From assembly GCA_020635495.1 (NCBI GenBank), contig JACJZQ010000002.1, positions 262,007 through 326,006 on the forward strand: 64,000 nucleotides of DNA. The letters run 5' to 3'. The notes under the pieces were generated by a model that saw nothing but the letters and a program-made list of their open reading frames with translations, searched no databases and had not been told where the DNA came from. A program made the position numbers and the translations under genes. Numbering within the stretch: the stretch's first letter is position 1; every line of letters starts with the position of its first letter. This document shows, piece after piece, positions 16,150 through 23,343 of this stretch. Origin of the DNA: Flavobacteriales bacterium (GTDB taxonomy: Bacteria; Bacteroidota; Bacteroidia; UBA10329).

Positions 16150-16680
16150 TCAGATCTTACGACCTATTCCGAAGATCTTCAATTCAACCACCCACTTGTT
16201 CAACTCTCTTTGGTTGTACATGTAGAGTTCAATCTTAACCTTCTTGCCTTTCTTATTCTCCTTCAGGATATACTTTTTGAACTCGGTATCCTCCAAGAAT
16301 ATATCGTTGGTCTTGTCTTTCTCTGAAGCAACCCAACCATCGCCAAGGCAATCTGTAATTGACTTCTTCAGGTTTTCATAGGTCGATTGCAATTCAGGAG
16401 AAATGAATCGGCTTTCAGCCAGATACGTAACCGCTTCAGGATACATCTCATCAGCAGTTATCAGCATCTCAACACCATCTTTAACCAAGGTGGTTGACTT
16501 ACGGTAAGGTTTGGGAACCCCTCGTATTTCCAAGCTAGTCTCCTCTCCTCTTATCTCTTTGAAATAATCTTGAGAAGCTTCAACTACTTTCTTCAGATTG
16601 GCGCACATGGCATCATCTTGTGCCATGGTGGCAACTGGAAGAGCGAACATTAGTATCAGTCCGAGTAAATAGGTTTTCAT
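16150..16680 (-). CDS. Small secreted protein of unknown function
   Basis: The ATG at 16680 gives a signal peptide (MKTYLLGLILMFALPVATMAQ). The 176-residue product has a single Cys near the start of the mature part and another in DCLGDGW, alternating charged helices, and a basic C-terminal beta segment (KKVKIELYMYNQ). I recognise no family. It is monocistronic, bounded by the TPR lipoprotein gene upstream and a clear terminator downstream. Confidence 0.75.
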   Translation of the reverse strand: MKTYLLGLILMFALPVATMAQDDAMCANLKKVVEASQDYFKEIRGEETSLEIRGVPKPYRKSTTLVKDGVEMLITADEMYPEAVTYLAESRFISPELQSTYENLKKSITDCLGDGWVASEKDKTNDIFLEDTEFKKYILKENKKGKKVKIELYMYNQRELNKWVVELKIFGIGRKI

Positions 16681-16754
16681 AGTAGGTCTTTGTTTGAGCG
16701 TTAAAGTTAGAAATTGAACCGCTCCTTGCAAGGCAAGAAACATGCCATCATAGA

Positions 16755-17786
16755 TCAGTTCTTGGATATGATGCGTTTCATACCGTCAGCGGCCTTGCCA
16801 TAATTCGGATTCAACTCCAGTGCATAGGCATATTCTCGTTTGGCTCTGGTCATATCTCCTTTGGCTTCATAGCAAAGGCCGCGCATGTAAACAGCTTGAT
16901 AATATTTTGGACTGACCTTAACTGCCTTGTCAAAATTCGCCAGGGCCTCATTGTATAGCTGCAGGTATTGGTATTGCACATAACCCATGTTAAAATATGC
17001 CGATGAATACGTGCTATCAATCTCAATAATGCGGGTGTACGTCTCCAGCGCCTCGTTGAGTTTATCAGCGCCTTGATAGTACATTCCGAGTGCGTACAAC
17101 GCGTCAATGCCTTCCGGACGGATAGCCAACGCGCTTTTCAAATAACCTTCGGCTAACGGATTTTTCTGCGAGTAATTGAGAATCCCTAATTCCACAAACG
17201 CATCATAGTTATCGGGGTTCTGAGTTACGGCTTCCAACAGATTCTCGATGGCCTTTGTGGTATCACCAAGCTCCTTGTAACAGAGTCCTTTTAACATGAA
17301 CGGACGATCATCCCGAGCATCTATCCGAAGCATATCATTCGCGTAGTTGATGCTCTCCTGATAGTTTCTGAGGTATAACTCAAATTGAGCCAACCGATAC
17401 AAAGGCTCTTTGTAATCGGGTTGAAGTTCAACAGCTTTCAGCAATGCATTCTTGCACTTGTTAGGCTTATTGAGACGGAAATAAACATCAGAAATGGTCA
17501 GGTAATACTTGGCAATGGTGCTATCCAGCAACAACGCTTTACCCACATCAGCCAATGCAAAATTGGTCTGATCGACATCCAAGAACACCATTGCCCGCTC
17601 GTTCAACAGGTCCGTGTTGTTCGGGTCTTTTTCCAACAAAGCCGTAAGGCTATCCAATTTTACCTGACCTGGAAATTCTTCCGTAACCTCAGGAATTTCA
17701 ACGGAAGCCGTGTCATCTTTAGGTGCTTGATCGCATCCAAAAAGAAACACGAGGCATAGTACTACAATAAGCCCGTTTCGAATCAT
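16755..17786 (-). CDS. TPR lipoprotein
   Basis: The 343-residue product has a lipoprotein signal with lipobox LFGC (Cys 18), then about eight tetratricopeptide repeats from residue 45 to the end (for example ALYALGMYYQGADKLNEALETYTRI). TPR lipoproteins on the periplasmic face act as assembly scaffolds; no partner is identified. It overlaps recA by four bases (ATGA), an unusual coupling of an envelope protein to a recombinase gene. Confidence 0.88.
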   Translation of the reverse strand: MIRNGLIVVLCLVFLFGCDQAPKDDTASVEIPEVTEEFPGQVKLDSLTALLEKDPNNTDLLNERAMVFLDVDQTNFALADVGKALLLDSTIAKYYLTISDVYFRLNKPNKCKNALLKAVELQPDYKEPLYRLAQFELYLRNYQESINYANDMLRIDARDDRPFMLKGLCYKELGDTTKAIENLLEAVTQNPDNYDAFVELGILNYSQKNPLAEGYLKSALAIRPEGIDALYALGMYYQGADKLNEALETYTRIIEIDSTYSSAYFNMGYVQYQYLQLYNEALANFDKAVKVSPKYYQAVYMRGLCYEAKGDMTRAKREYAYALELNPNYGKAADGMKRIISKN

Positions 17787-18799
17787 CCTTCAACGGGCTC
17801 TACTCCGGTAATCCGATTCTTGATCTTGGTTTCAAGTTCGTCCATCAATTCAGGATTATCGAGAAGCAGTTCTTTCACTGCATCGCGTCCTTGTCCTAAA
17901 CGAGTTTCTCCGTAACTGAACCAAGAACCGCTCTTCTTGATCAATCCATGATCAACTCCAAGGTCAATCACCTCTCCAACTTTGGAAATGCCTTCGCCAT
18001 ACATCACATCGAATTCAGCCTTGCGGAAAGGTGGCGCCACCTTGTTCTTCACTACTTTAACACGAACCCTGTTTCCAGTAACATCTTCTGCGGTCTTTAT
18101 CTGTCCTGCTCTACGGATATCCAATCTAACGGATGAGTAAAACTTCAGCGCATTACCACCCGTTGTGGTTTCAGGATTTCCGAACATCACCCCGATCTTC
18201 TCTCTCAACTGGTTGATGAAAATGCAAACACAGCCAGTTTTACTGATGGTACCTGTCAGTTTTCTCAGCGCTTGAGACATCAATCGTGCTTGAAGCCCAA
18301 CCTTGCTATCACCCATCTCTCCTTCAATCTCGCTTCTTGGAGTCAGTGCCGCCACAGAGTCAATAACAATGATATCGATGGCTCCAGAACGAATCAGGTT
18401 CTCCGCAATCTCCAATGCCTGCTCGCCATTATCAGGCTGAGAGATCAATAAATTATCGATATCGACACCCAAATTCTGTGCATAAAAACGATCGAAAGCG
18501 TGCTCTGCATCTATCATGGCAGCAATTCCGCCCTGTTTTTGCGCTTCCGCAATGGCATGAATTGCCAGTGTTGTCTTACCAGAAGATTCTGGTCCGTAGA
18601 TCTCGATGATCCTTCCGCGGGGATAGCCGCCAATTCCCAACGCCACATCCAAACTAATGGAGCCACTTGGAATTACGTCTACATCTTCAACGGCTGCATC
18701 GCCCATTCTCATGATCGAGCCCTTACCATGCGCTTTTTCAAGCTTATCCATGGCCATTTGCAAGGCCTTCAGTTTTTCCGCTTTCTCGTCTTTTGCCAT
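17783..18799 (-). CDS. recA: Recombinase RecA
   Basis: The 338-residue protein has the RecA Walker A GPESSGKTT (69-77), the Walker B strand IIVIDSVAALTPRSEIEGEMGD, the L2 DNA loop and FINQLREKIGVMFGNPETTTGG. It catalyses strand exchange and, where LexA exists, induces SOS; no LexA box or lexA is evident here. The ATG at 18799 is the standard family start. Confidence 0.97.
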   Translation of the reverse strand: MAKDEKAEKLKALQMAMDKLEKAHGKGSIMRMGDAAVEDVDVIPSGSISLDVALGIGGYPRGRIIEIYGPESSGKTTLAIHAIAEAQKQGGIAAMIDAEHAFDRFYAQNLGVDIDNLLISQPDNGEQALEIAENLIRSGAIDIIVIDSVAALTPRSEIEGEMGDSKVGLQARLMSQALRKLTGTISKTGCVCIFINQLREKIGVMFGNPETTTGGNALKFYSSVRLDIRRAGQIKTAEDVTGNRVRVKVVKNKVAPPFRKAEFDVMYGEGISKVGEVIDLGVDHGLIKKSGSWFSYGETRLGQGRDAVKELLLDNPELMDELETKIKNRITGVEPVEG

Positions 18800-18826
18800 A
18801 ATTGTCGTTTTACTTGGTTGATGTTT

Positions 18827-19297
18827 TTATTCGCCCAGATCTTCCAGAATCTGCGCGGTATGATCTTTCGTGTTCACCTTCGTGAATACCTTCTCTAATT
18901 TACCATCCGTTCCGATAACGAACGTGGTTCGGTGAATGCCATCGTACTCCTTGCCCATGAACTTCTTCAAGCCCCAGACTCCGTAAGCTTTGATGACCTG
19001 CAAGTCTGTATCGGCAATAAGTTTGAACGGCAAACTGTACTTGTCAATGAATTTCTGATGACGTGCCTCGCTGTCTGCGGAAACGCCAATTACTTCAAAT
19101 CCTCGCTTCTGAAGTTCGCTGTAATTCTCGCCCAAATTGCAAGCTTCAGCCGTACAACCAGGCGTCATGTCTTTCGGGTAGAAGAACAAGATGACGCGCT
19201 TTCCTTTAAAATCAGATCGGGAAATGGTTTCCCCGTTCTGATCCTTACCTGAAAAAGCAGGTGCCTTGTCTCCTTCCTTCAATGTTACAATACTCAT
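18827..19297 (-). CDS. bcp: Thioredoxin-dependent peroxiredoxin, Bcp/PrxQ type
   Basis: The 156-residue product has the PrxQ active site DMTPGCTAEACNLGENY: peroxidatic Cys followed five residues later by the resolving Cys. The conserved Arg is in HRTTFVIG. It reduces hydrogen peroxide and organic hydroperoxides with thioredoxin in the cytoplasm. Its stop lies 27 bases before the recA start, so recA may be read from the bcp transcript. Confidence 0.95.
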   Translation of the reverse strand: MSIVTLKEGDKAPAFSGKDQNGETISRSDFKGKRVILFFYPKDMTPGCTAEACNLGENYSELQKRGFEVIGVSADSEARHQKFIDKYSLPFKLIADTDLQVIKAYGVWGLKKFMGKEYDGIHRTTFVIGTDGKLEKVFTKVNTKDHTAQILEDLGE

Positions 19298-19433
19298 AAT
19301 TCAATCGTTTTGGTGAATAATACTTCTATCACCGAGGCAAACAAAGTAACGCTATTTAGGTTCGGAAACCGACCTTTCCGCTACCAAGTTTTCCACTTTG
19401 ATTGCAAGTCTAAAGGGGCAGAACGTAATGTAT

Positions 19434-20078
19434 TTACGAACCGAAATTCTTCTCAAAATACTTGCAACAAGCCGTCAACCCACACTTCTCACACTTGGGT
19501 TTTCGTGCCAGACAAACGTAACGTCCATGAAGGATGAGCCAATGATGCGCTGTGGCAATCAGGTCTTCTGGAATGTACTTGACCAACTGTTTCTCCGTAG
19601 CCAAAGGTGTTTTAGCATTCGTGGTAAGACCAAGACGTTCTGAAACACGGAACACATGTGTATCCACCGCCATAGCGGGTTTATCGTAAACAACAGAAGC
19701 AATGACATTGGCAGTCTTGCGCCCTACGCCTGGCAACTTCTGCAACTCGTCTACATCTGACGGAACCACATTACCGAAATCTTCAACCAGCATCTTGGCC
19801 ATACCCACTAAGTGTTTCGCCTTATTGTTCGGGTAACTGATACTTCTGATGTAGGTGAAAACCTCATCTGACGAAGCCGCAGCCAGACTTTCAGCCTCCG
19901 GAAAACGCTCAAACAGACCTTTCGTAACCAAGTTGACGCGCTTGTCGGTGCATTGTGCAGAGAGAATTACAGCCACCAACAACTCATACGGATTGGTATA
20001 ATGCAATTCCGTCTCTGCCGTTGGCATCTGCTCTTGGAAGTATGCCATGACCTTTTCGAAGCGCTCCTTTTTTCTCAT
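19434..20078 (-). CDS. nth: Endonuclease III
   Basis: The 214-residue protein has the helix-hairpin-helix LPGVGRKTANVIAS with catalytic Lys, the catalytic Asp in MAVDTHVFRVSERLGL, and the C-terminal 4Fe-4S ligands C-x6-C-x2-C-x5-C (CLARKPKC...C...C). It removes oxidised pyrimidines from DNA and nicks AP sites. The 136-base gap to bcp holds no other gene; TTACTTTG on the minus strand near 19345 is a likely bcp -7 box. Confidence 0.95.
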   Translation of the reverse strand: MRKKERFEKVMAYFQEQMPTAETELHYTNPYELLVAVILSAQCTDKRVNLVTKGLFERFPEAESLAAASSDEVFTYIRSISYPNNKAKHLVGMAKMLVEDFGNVVPSDVDELQKLPGVGRKTANVIASVVYDKPAMAVDTHVFRVSERLGLTTNAKTPLATEKQLVKYIPEDLIATAHHWLILHGRYVCLARKPKCEKCGLTACCKYFEKNFGS

Positions 20079-20101
20079 GGGAGCGAATATAGGCAGACCA
20101 A

Positions 20102-20187
20102 TTTGTCATTTCGAGTGAGGAACGAATCGAGAAATCTACGTCTAGGAAAGTGGAAAAAGATTCCTCCACTTCGGTCGGAATGACAAA
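20102..20187. repeat. Inverted-repeat dispersed element between XRE regulator and nth
   Basis: The left arm begins TTTGTCATTTCGAGTGAGG (20102) and ends GAGAAATCT (20137). The right arm 20158-20187, read on the minus strand, begins TTTGTCATTCCGACCGAAG and ends GGAATCT. The arms are related inverted copies of about 30-36 bases around a 20-base loop, abutting the stop codon of the XRE gene. The element can form a long hairpin and may end that transcript. A single-arm relative is at 531-567. Confidence 0.65.
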
Positions 20188-20535
20188 CTATTTACGGTAT
20201 TCCTCCACCGTTTTATCGGTGTAAAGAATCAGCACTTTTTCGACCGTTTTTCGGGACGTTTTTTGGCCCTGGATTTCAACTGATTCTTCACCACCATTTT
20301 TGGACTGATTTTGACCGCTTGAAACCTCTGCTTTTTGACCCCGTAAGAGCCACTCAGAAGAGATGTCGGAAAAGCTTTCCAAGACCTTTAAAATGAAATC
20401 TAAACTTGGCTTATTTCTACCCGATAAAATGTGGCTGATGGCACTCCGCTGCACGCCAATTCTATCGGCCATTTGAGACGATGAAAGCTCATTGTCTTCC
20501 ATGATTTTTTTAAGTCTTTCGGTAATTGCCTCCAT
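20188..20535 (-). CDS. XRE family helix-turn-helix regulator
   Basis: The ATG at 20535 (MEAITERLKKIM) starts exactly at the HTH domain; the in-frame extension to 20598 would cross the candidate operator. The 115-residue protein has an N-terminal HTH with SSSQMADRIGVQRSAISHILSGRNKPS (written here as its landmarks SQMADRIGVQ and ISHILSGRNKPS), and a polar C-terminal tail ending in a short helix. Inverted repeats TTTACA-N2-TGTAAA lie three bases upstream of its ATG and again 175 bases further upstream, implying autoregulation. Confidence 0.88.
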   Translation of the reverse strand: MEAITERLKKIMEDNELSSSQMADRIGVQRSAISHILSGRNKPSLDFILKVLESFSDISSEWLLRGQKAEVSSGQNQSKNGGEESVEIQGQKTSRKTVEKVLILYTDKTVEEYRK

Positions 20536-20538
20536 CGT

Positions 20539-20552
20539 TTTACAAATGTAAA
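20539..20552. promoter_or_regulatory. Candidate XRE operator, proximal
   Basis: TTTACAAATGTAAA is a perfect TTTACA-N2-TGTAAA palindrome located 4-17 bases upstream of the XRE gene's ATG at 20535. The same palindrome with a different centre is at 20714-20727. Confidence 0.6.
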
Positions 20553-20679
20553 CCAATTCATCAATACATATTTGTAACCCGATAATAATTGAAGTCAATG
20601 AATCATTACAAAAATCAAACTATAAGTTTATTTATAGTGACTTAATAATTTGATTATCAATTATTTATCACATAATTGA

Positions 20680-20741
20680 TTACGATCGTAAATTTCAATC
20701 AAAAACAGGCCAATTTACAGGTGTAAATCGGTTACGATCGT
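20680..20741. repeat. Paired TTACGATCGT palindromic sites
   Basis: TTACGATCGTAA (20680-20691, a 12-base perfect palindrome) and TTACGATCGT (20732-20741) are 52 bases apart, five helical turns. They flank the distal TTTACA-N2-TGTAAA site in the AT-rich gap between the XRE gene and the 3' end of recF. They may be binding sites of a second regulator. Confidence 0.45.
20714..20727. promoter_or_regulatory. Candidate XRE operator, distal
   Basis: TTTACAGGTGTAAA has the same perfect arms TTTACA/TGTAAA with two central bases as the proximal site at 20539-20552. It lies 27 bases after the recF stop on the minus strand. Two copies could allow DNA looping. Confidence 0.55.
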
Positions 20742-20753
20742 CACAAAATGGAG

Positions 20754-21854
20754 TTAATCGACTGCTATTTCCCCCTGAGAAATCGGGAAAACCTTGACGT
20801 CTTTTTCGCCTTTCAAAAGCTCGGCCACGCGCTCCGGATGCGTGTCTGTAATGAAGATCTGACCAAAGGCTTTTCCACCCACCAATTTCAGCATCTGCCC
20901 CACCCTGTCATCATCCAATTTATCGAAGATATCATCGAGCAAAAGAAGAGGTGTAATTCCGCTCTTTTCAGACATCACTTTGAACTGTGCCAACTTGAGT
21001 GAAACAAGGGCTGATTTTTGCTGTCCCTGAGACCCGAATTTTTTCAGCGGAAAATCGTTAATGGTCAGGGTCAGATCATCCTTGTGAATGCCGACTGTTG
21101 TGTAAGTAACCGCTCGGTCTTTATCCACGCTTTCCTTGAGCAGGCTCAACATGTTCCCTTCGGTCAACTGACTCTCGTAAATCAACCCTATCTCCTCCAC
21201 CGACTCTGAAATGGTCTTGTAGTAAGAACTGAACGCTTCAATGAAATCGGCCAAGAACTTTTTACGTCTATCAAAAATCAACTTGCCACGCTGAGAAAGC
21301 TGCACATCCCACACATCCAACGATTCTTGTTGAAACGTTCTGTTCTCACGGAAGTACTTTAACAACGCATTACGCTGTTGCAATGCCTTATTGTACTGAA
21401 CAAGATTTTCAAGGTATTCCCTATCCAATTGAGAAATAACCCCATCCAAGAACTTCCGTCTCAGTTCACTTCCGCCATTAATAATGTCTGCATCAGTTGG
21501 AGCTATTATCACCGAAGGGAAATTTCCGATATGGTCTATCAGCCTTTCGTACTCCTTTTTATTCTTCTTGAACTGCTTTTTACCATCGCGCTTCAGCGCA
21601 CAATGAATGGCATGATCTTCAGAATCCTTATCAAACATTCCGCTTAGCACCATAAAAGGCTGGTCTCGCTTGATGTTCTGGCTATCGATCGGGTTCAGAA
21701 AACTCTTGCACATGGACAGATAGTGCACGGCATCAAGCACTGTTGTCTTTCCCGACCCGTTGTTGCCCACAAAGCAATTGAACTTCTTCCCCAATTCCAG
21801 ATCTGCACCCGAAATGTTCTTGAAGTTGACCAAAGATAGCTGCTTGAGATACAT
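20754..21854 (-). CDS. recF: DNA replication and repair protein RecF
   Basis: The 366-residue protein has the RecF N-terminus LVNFKNISGADLEL, Walker A GNNGSGKTT (30-38), signature sequence FGSQGQQKSALVSLKLAQ and Walker B LLLLDDIFDKLDDDR. RecF helps load RecA at gaps with RecO and RecR. It is divergent from a membrane TPR gene and not near dnaA/dnaN, as usual in Bacteroidota. Confidence 0.96.
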   Translation of the reverse strand: MYLKQLSLVNFKNISGADLELGKKFNCFVGNNGSGKTTVLDAVHYLSMCKSFLNPIDSQNIKRDQPFMVLSGMFDKDSEDHAIHCALKRDGKKQFKKNKKEYERLIDHIGNFPSVIIAPTDADIINGGSELRRKFLDGVISQLDREYLENLVQYNKALQQRNALLKYFRENRTFQQESLDVWDVQLSQRGKLIFDRRKKFLADFIEAFSSYYKTISESVEEIGLIYESQLTEGNMLSLLKESVDKDRAVTYTTVGIHKDDLTLTINDFPLKKFGSQGQQKSALVSLKLAQFKVMSEKSGITPLLLLDDIFDKLDDDRVGQMLKLVGGKAFGQIFITDTHPERVAELLKGEKDVKVFPISQGEIAVD

Positions 21855-21871
21855 GGTTCAGTGCCTTGCGG

Positions 21872-21879
21872 CAAATGTA
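21872..21879 (-). promoter_or_regulatory. -7 promoter box of recF
   Basis: The minus strand reads TACATTTG, a perfect TAnnTTTG box, ending 17 bases before the recF ATG at 21854. Confidence 0.55.
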
Positions 21880-21957
21880 ACGAAACCCTTACGGTGAGCG
21901 GATTTCAGCCAAATTCATTCCACTTGATTCTGAAGCGATTTCGAACAGAATTTATAC

Positions 21958-21965
21958 TATTTTTG
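21958..21965 (+). promoter_or_regulatory. -7 promoter box of the TPR gene / ribH
   Basis: TATTTTTG is a perfect TAnnTTTG box ending 18 bases before the ATG at 21984. It supports that ATG over the upstream start in the same frame. Confidence 0.55.
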
Positions 21966-21983
21966 CGCTTCGAAAATTCGGAT

Positions 21984-22676
21984 ATGGCGAAGAAATCTAA
22001 AGAAGCAGAAAAGGACGAAGTAATCGTTGACGTTGAAGAGGTTTACTCCAAAACGGAAGACTTTATCAATACCAACCAAAACCTGATCATGGGTGTGGTT
22101 GGTGGTATTATTGCCATCATAGTTGCGTTCTACGCCTACAACCGTGTTTATTTGGAGCCGTTGGAGCAAGAGGCTCACGGACAGATGTTCGCTGCGGAGC
22201 AGTATTTTCAGAAAGACAGTTTTGACCTTGCCTTGAACGGTGATGGAAATTATTTAGGATTCATTGACATAGCCGATGAGTACGGCAACACCTCTGCCGG
22301 AAATCTTGCCCACTACTACGCGGGTATCTGTTATCTCAGAACTGGGGATTACGAAACTGCCATAGAAGAATTGGAATCGTTTGATGGTTCGGGCGAAATG
22401 CTAGGAGCGGTTGCCGTTGGTGCTATTGGAGATGCTTACATGGAATTGGATGATGTGGATGAAGCATTGACGCATTACGAGAAGGCAATTGCGGCCAGCG
22501 AGAACAACTTTACCTCTCCTATCTATCTTCAGAAAGCAGGTTTCGCAGCTGAAAAAGCTGGGAATTTCGATAAGGCTATTGACTACTACACGCAAGTGAA
22601 GGAGAAATACCCTACAACAAATGAGGGTAGAAATGCAGACAAGTACATTGCCAGAGCAGAAGCTAACTTGAACTGA
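21984..22676 (+). CDS. Membrane-anchored TPR protein
   Basis: The start at 21984 (MAKKSKEAEKDE) is supported by a -7 box just upstream. The 230-residue product has a cytoplasmic acidic N-terminus, one membrane helix (about residues 38-58, LIMGVVGGIIAIIVAFYAY) and four TPR-like units (for example GNLAHYYAGICYLRTGDYETA). This is the layout of YfgM-like ancillary translocon proteins; the match to YfgM is an inference from architecture. It is followed by ribH after one base. Confidence 0.85.
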   Translation: MAKKSKEAEKDEVIVDVEEVYSKTEDFINTNQNLIMGVVGGIIAIIVAFYAYNRVYLEPLEQEAHGQMFAAEQYFQKDSFDLALNGDGNYLGFIDIADEYGNTSAGNLAHYYAGICYLRTGDYETAIEELESFDGSGEMLGAVAVGAIGDAYMELDDVDEALTHYEKAIAASENNFTSPIYLQKAGFAAEKAGNFDKAIDYYTQVKEKYPTTNEGRNADKYIARAEANLN

Positions 22677-22677
22677 T

Positions 22678-23172
22678 TTGGCCTCCGCGCTCAAAAATCT
22701 TTCTTCTTATGACGCTGAAACCGTTCCTTCTGCTGAGGGAATGCGATTTGCCATTGTAGTTAGCGAATGGAACACAGAGGTTACCGAAGCACTTTACAAT
22801 GGAGCCAGGGAGACGCTTCTGAAGTTTGGAGCTTCAGCAACAGATGTGGTTCGAAGAAACGTTCCGGGAAGTTTTGAGTTGACGCTTGGAGCACAACTGA
22901 TGGCAGAACGCCATGAGTTTGATGCCATCATTTGCATTGGAGTGGTCATTCAAGGAGAAACCAAGCATTTCGATTTCATTTGCGATGCCGTCAGCAAAGG
23001 CATCACCGACCTGAATATGAAGTATAACCTCCCAGTGATTTTTGGCGTGCTTACACCGAATACCATGCAACAGGCACTGGACCGTGCTGGGGGTGTTCAT
23101 GGAAACAAGGGAGACGAAGCAGCCATCACCGCCATTAAAATGGCCGCTTTGAAAAAAGAGCTTGAAGCTTAA
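22678..23172 (+). CDS. ribH: 6,7-dimethyl-8-ribityllumazine synthase
   Basis: The start is TTG at 22678, one base after the upstream TGA; no ATG precedes the conserved region. The 164-residue product has the substrate motifs VVSEWNTEV, VPGSFELTLGA, GVVIQGETKHFDFIC (catalytic His) and FGVLTPNTMQQALDRAGG. It makes the lumazine precursor of riboflavin and forms icosahedral or pentameric assemblies. The TPR-ribH coupling is common in Bacteroidota. Confidence 0.95.
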   Translation: MASALKNLSSYDAETVPSAEGMRFAIVVSEWNTEVTEALYNGARETLLKFGASATDVVRRNVPGSFELTLGAQLMAERHEFDAIICIGVVIQGETKHFDFICDAVSKGITDLNMKYNLPVIFGVLTPNTMQQALDRAGGVHGNKGDEAAITAIKMAALKKELEA

Positions 23173-23181
23173 CTTAGCTTC

Positions 23182-23343
23182 ATGTCTTTAGGGCGAGTAA
23201 TTCTAGCTATCATCTTTCCACCCCTTGCCGTTTACGACCGAGGTTGCGGTTCAATCATCATCACCTTCTTGCTAACCTTGGCAGGTTGGGTTCCTGGCGT
23301 TGTTGCCGCTTTGGTGATTCTTAATAAGAATGAGAATCAATAA
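23182..23343 (+). CDS. Pmp3/YqaE family small membrane protein
   Basis: This 53-residue frame begins at ATG 23182, nine bases after the ribH stop. Its start MSLGRVILAIIFPPLAVYDRG, the glycine-cysteine turn, and a second helix ending PGVVAALVIL match the two-helix Pmp3/UPF0057 family (LaIlfPPlaV...GC.....lN..Lt.lG.iPGiihA..vi). In other organisms these proteins protect the membrane potential under salt or cold stress. It overlaps the 3' end of the minus-strand serA fusion by seven bases. Confidence 0.9.
   Translation: MSLGRVILAIIFPPLAVYDRGCGSIIITFLLTLAGWVPGVVAALVILNKNENQ

Noticed and set aside
20536..20753. Toxin-antitoxin partner of the XRE regulator
   Set aside because: The gap is AT-rich and holds only palindromes; neither neighbour (nth, recF) is a toxin.
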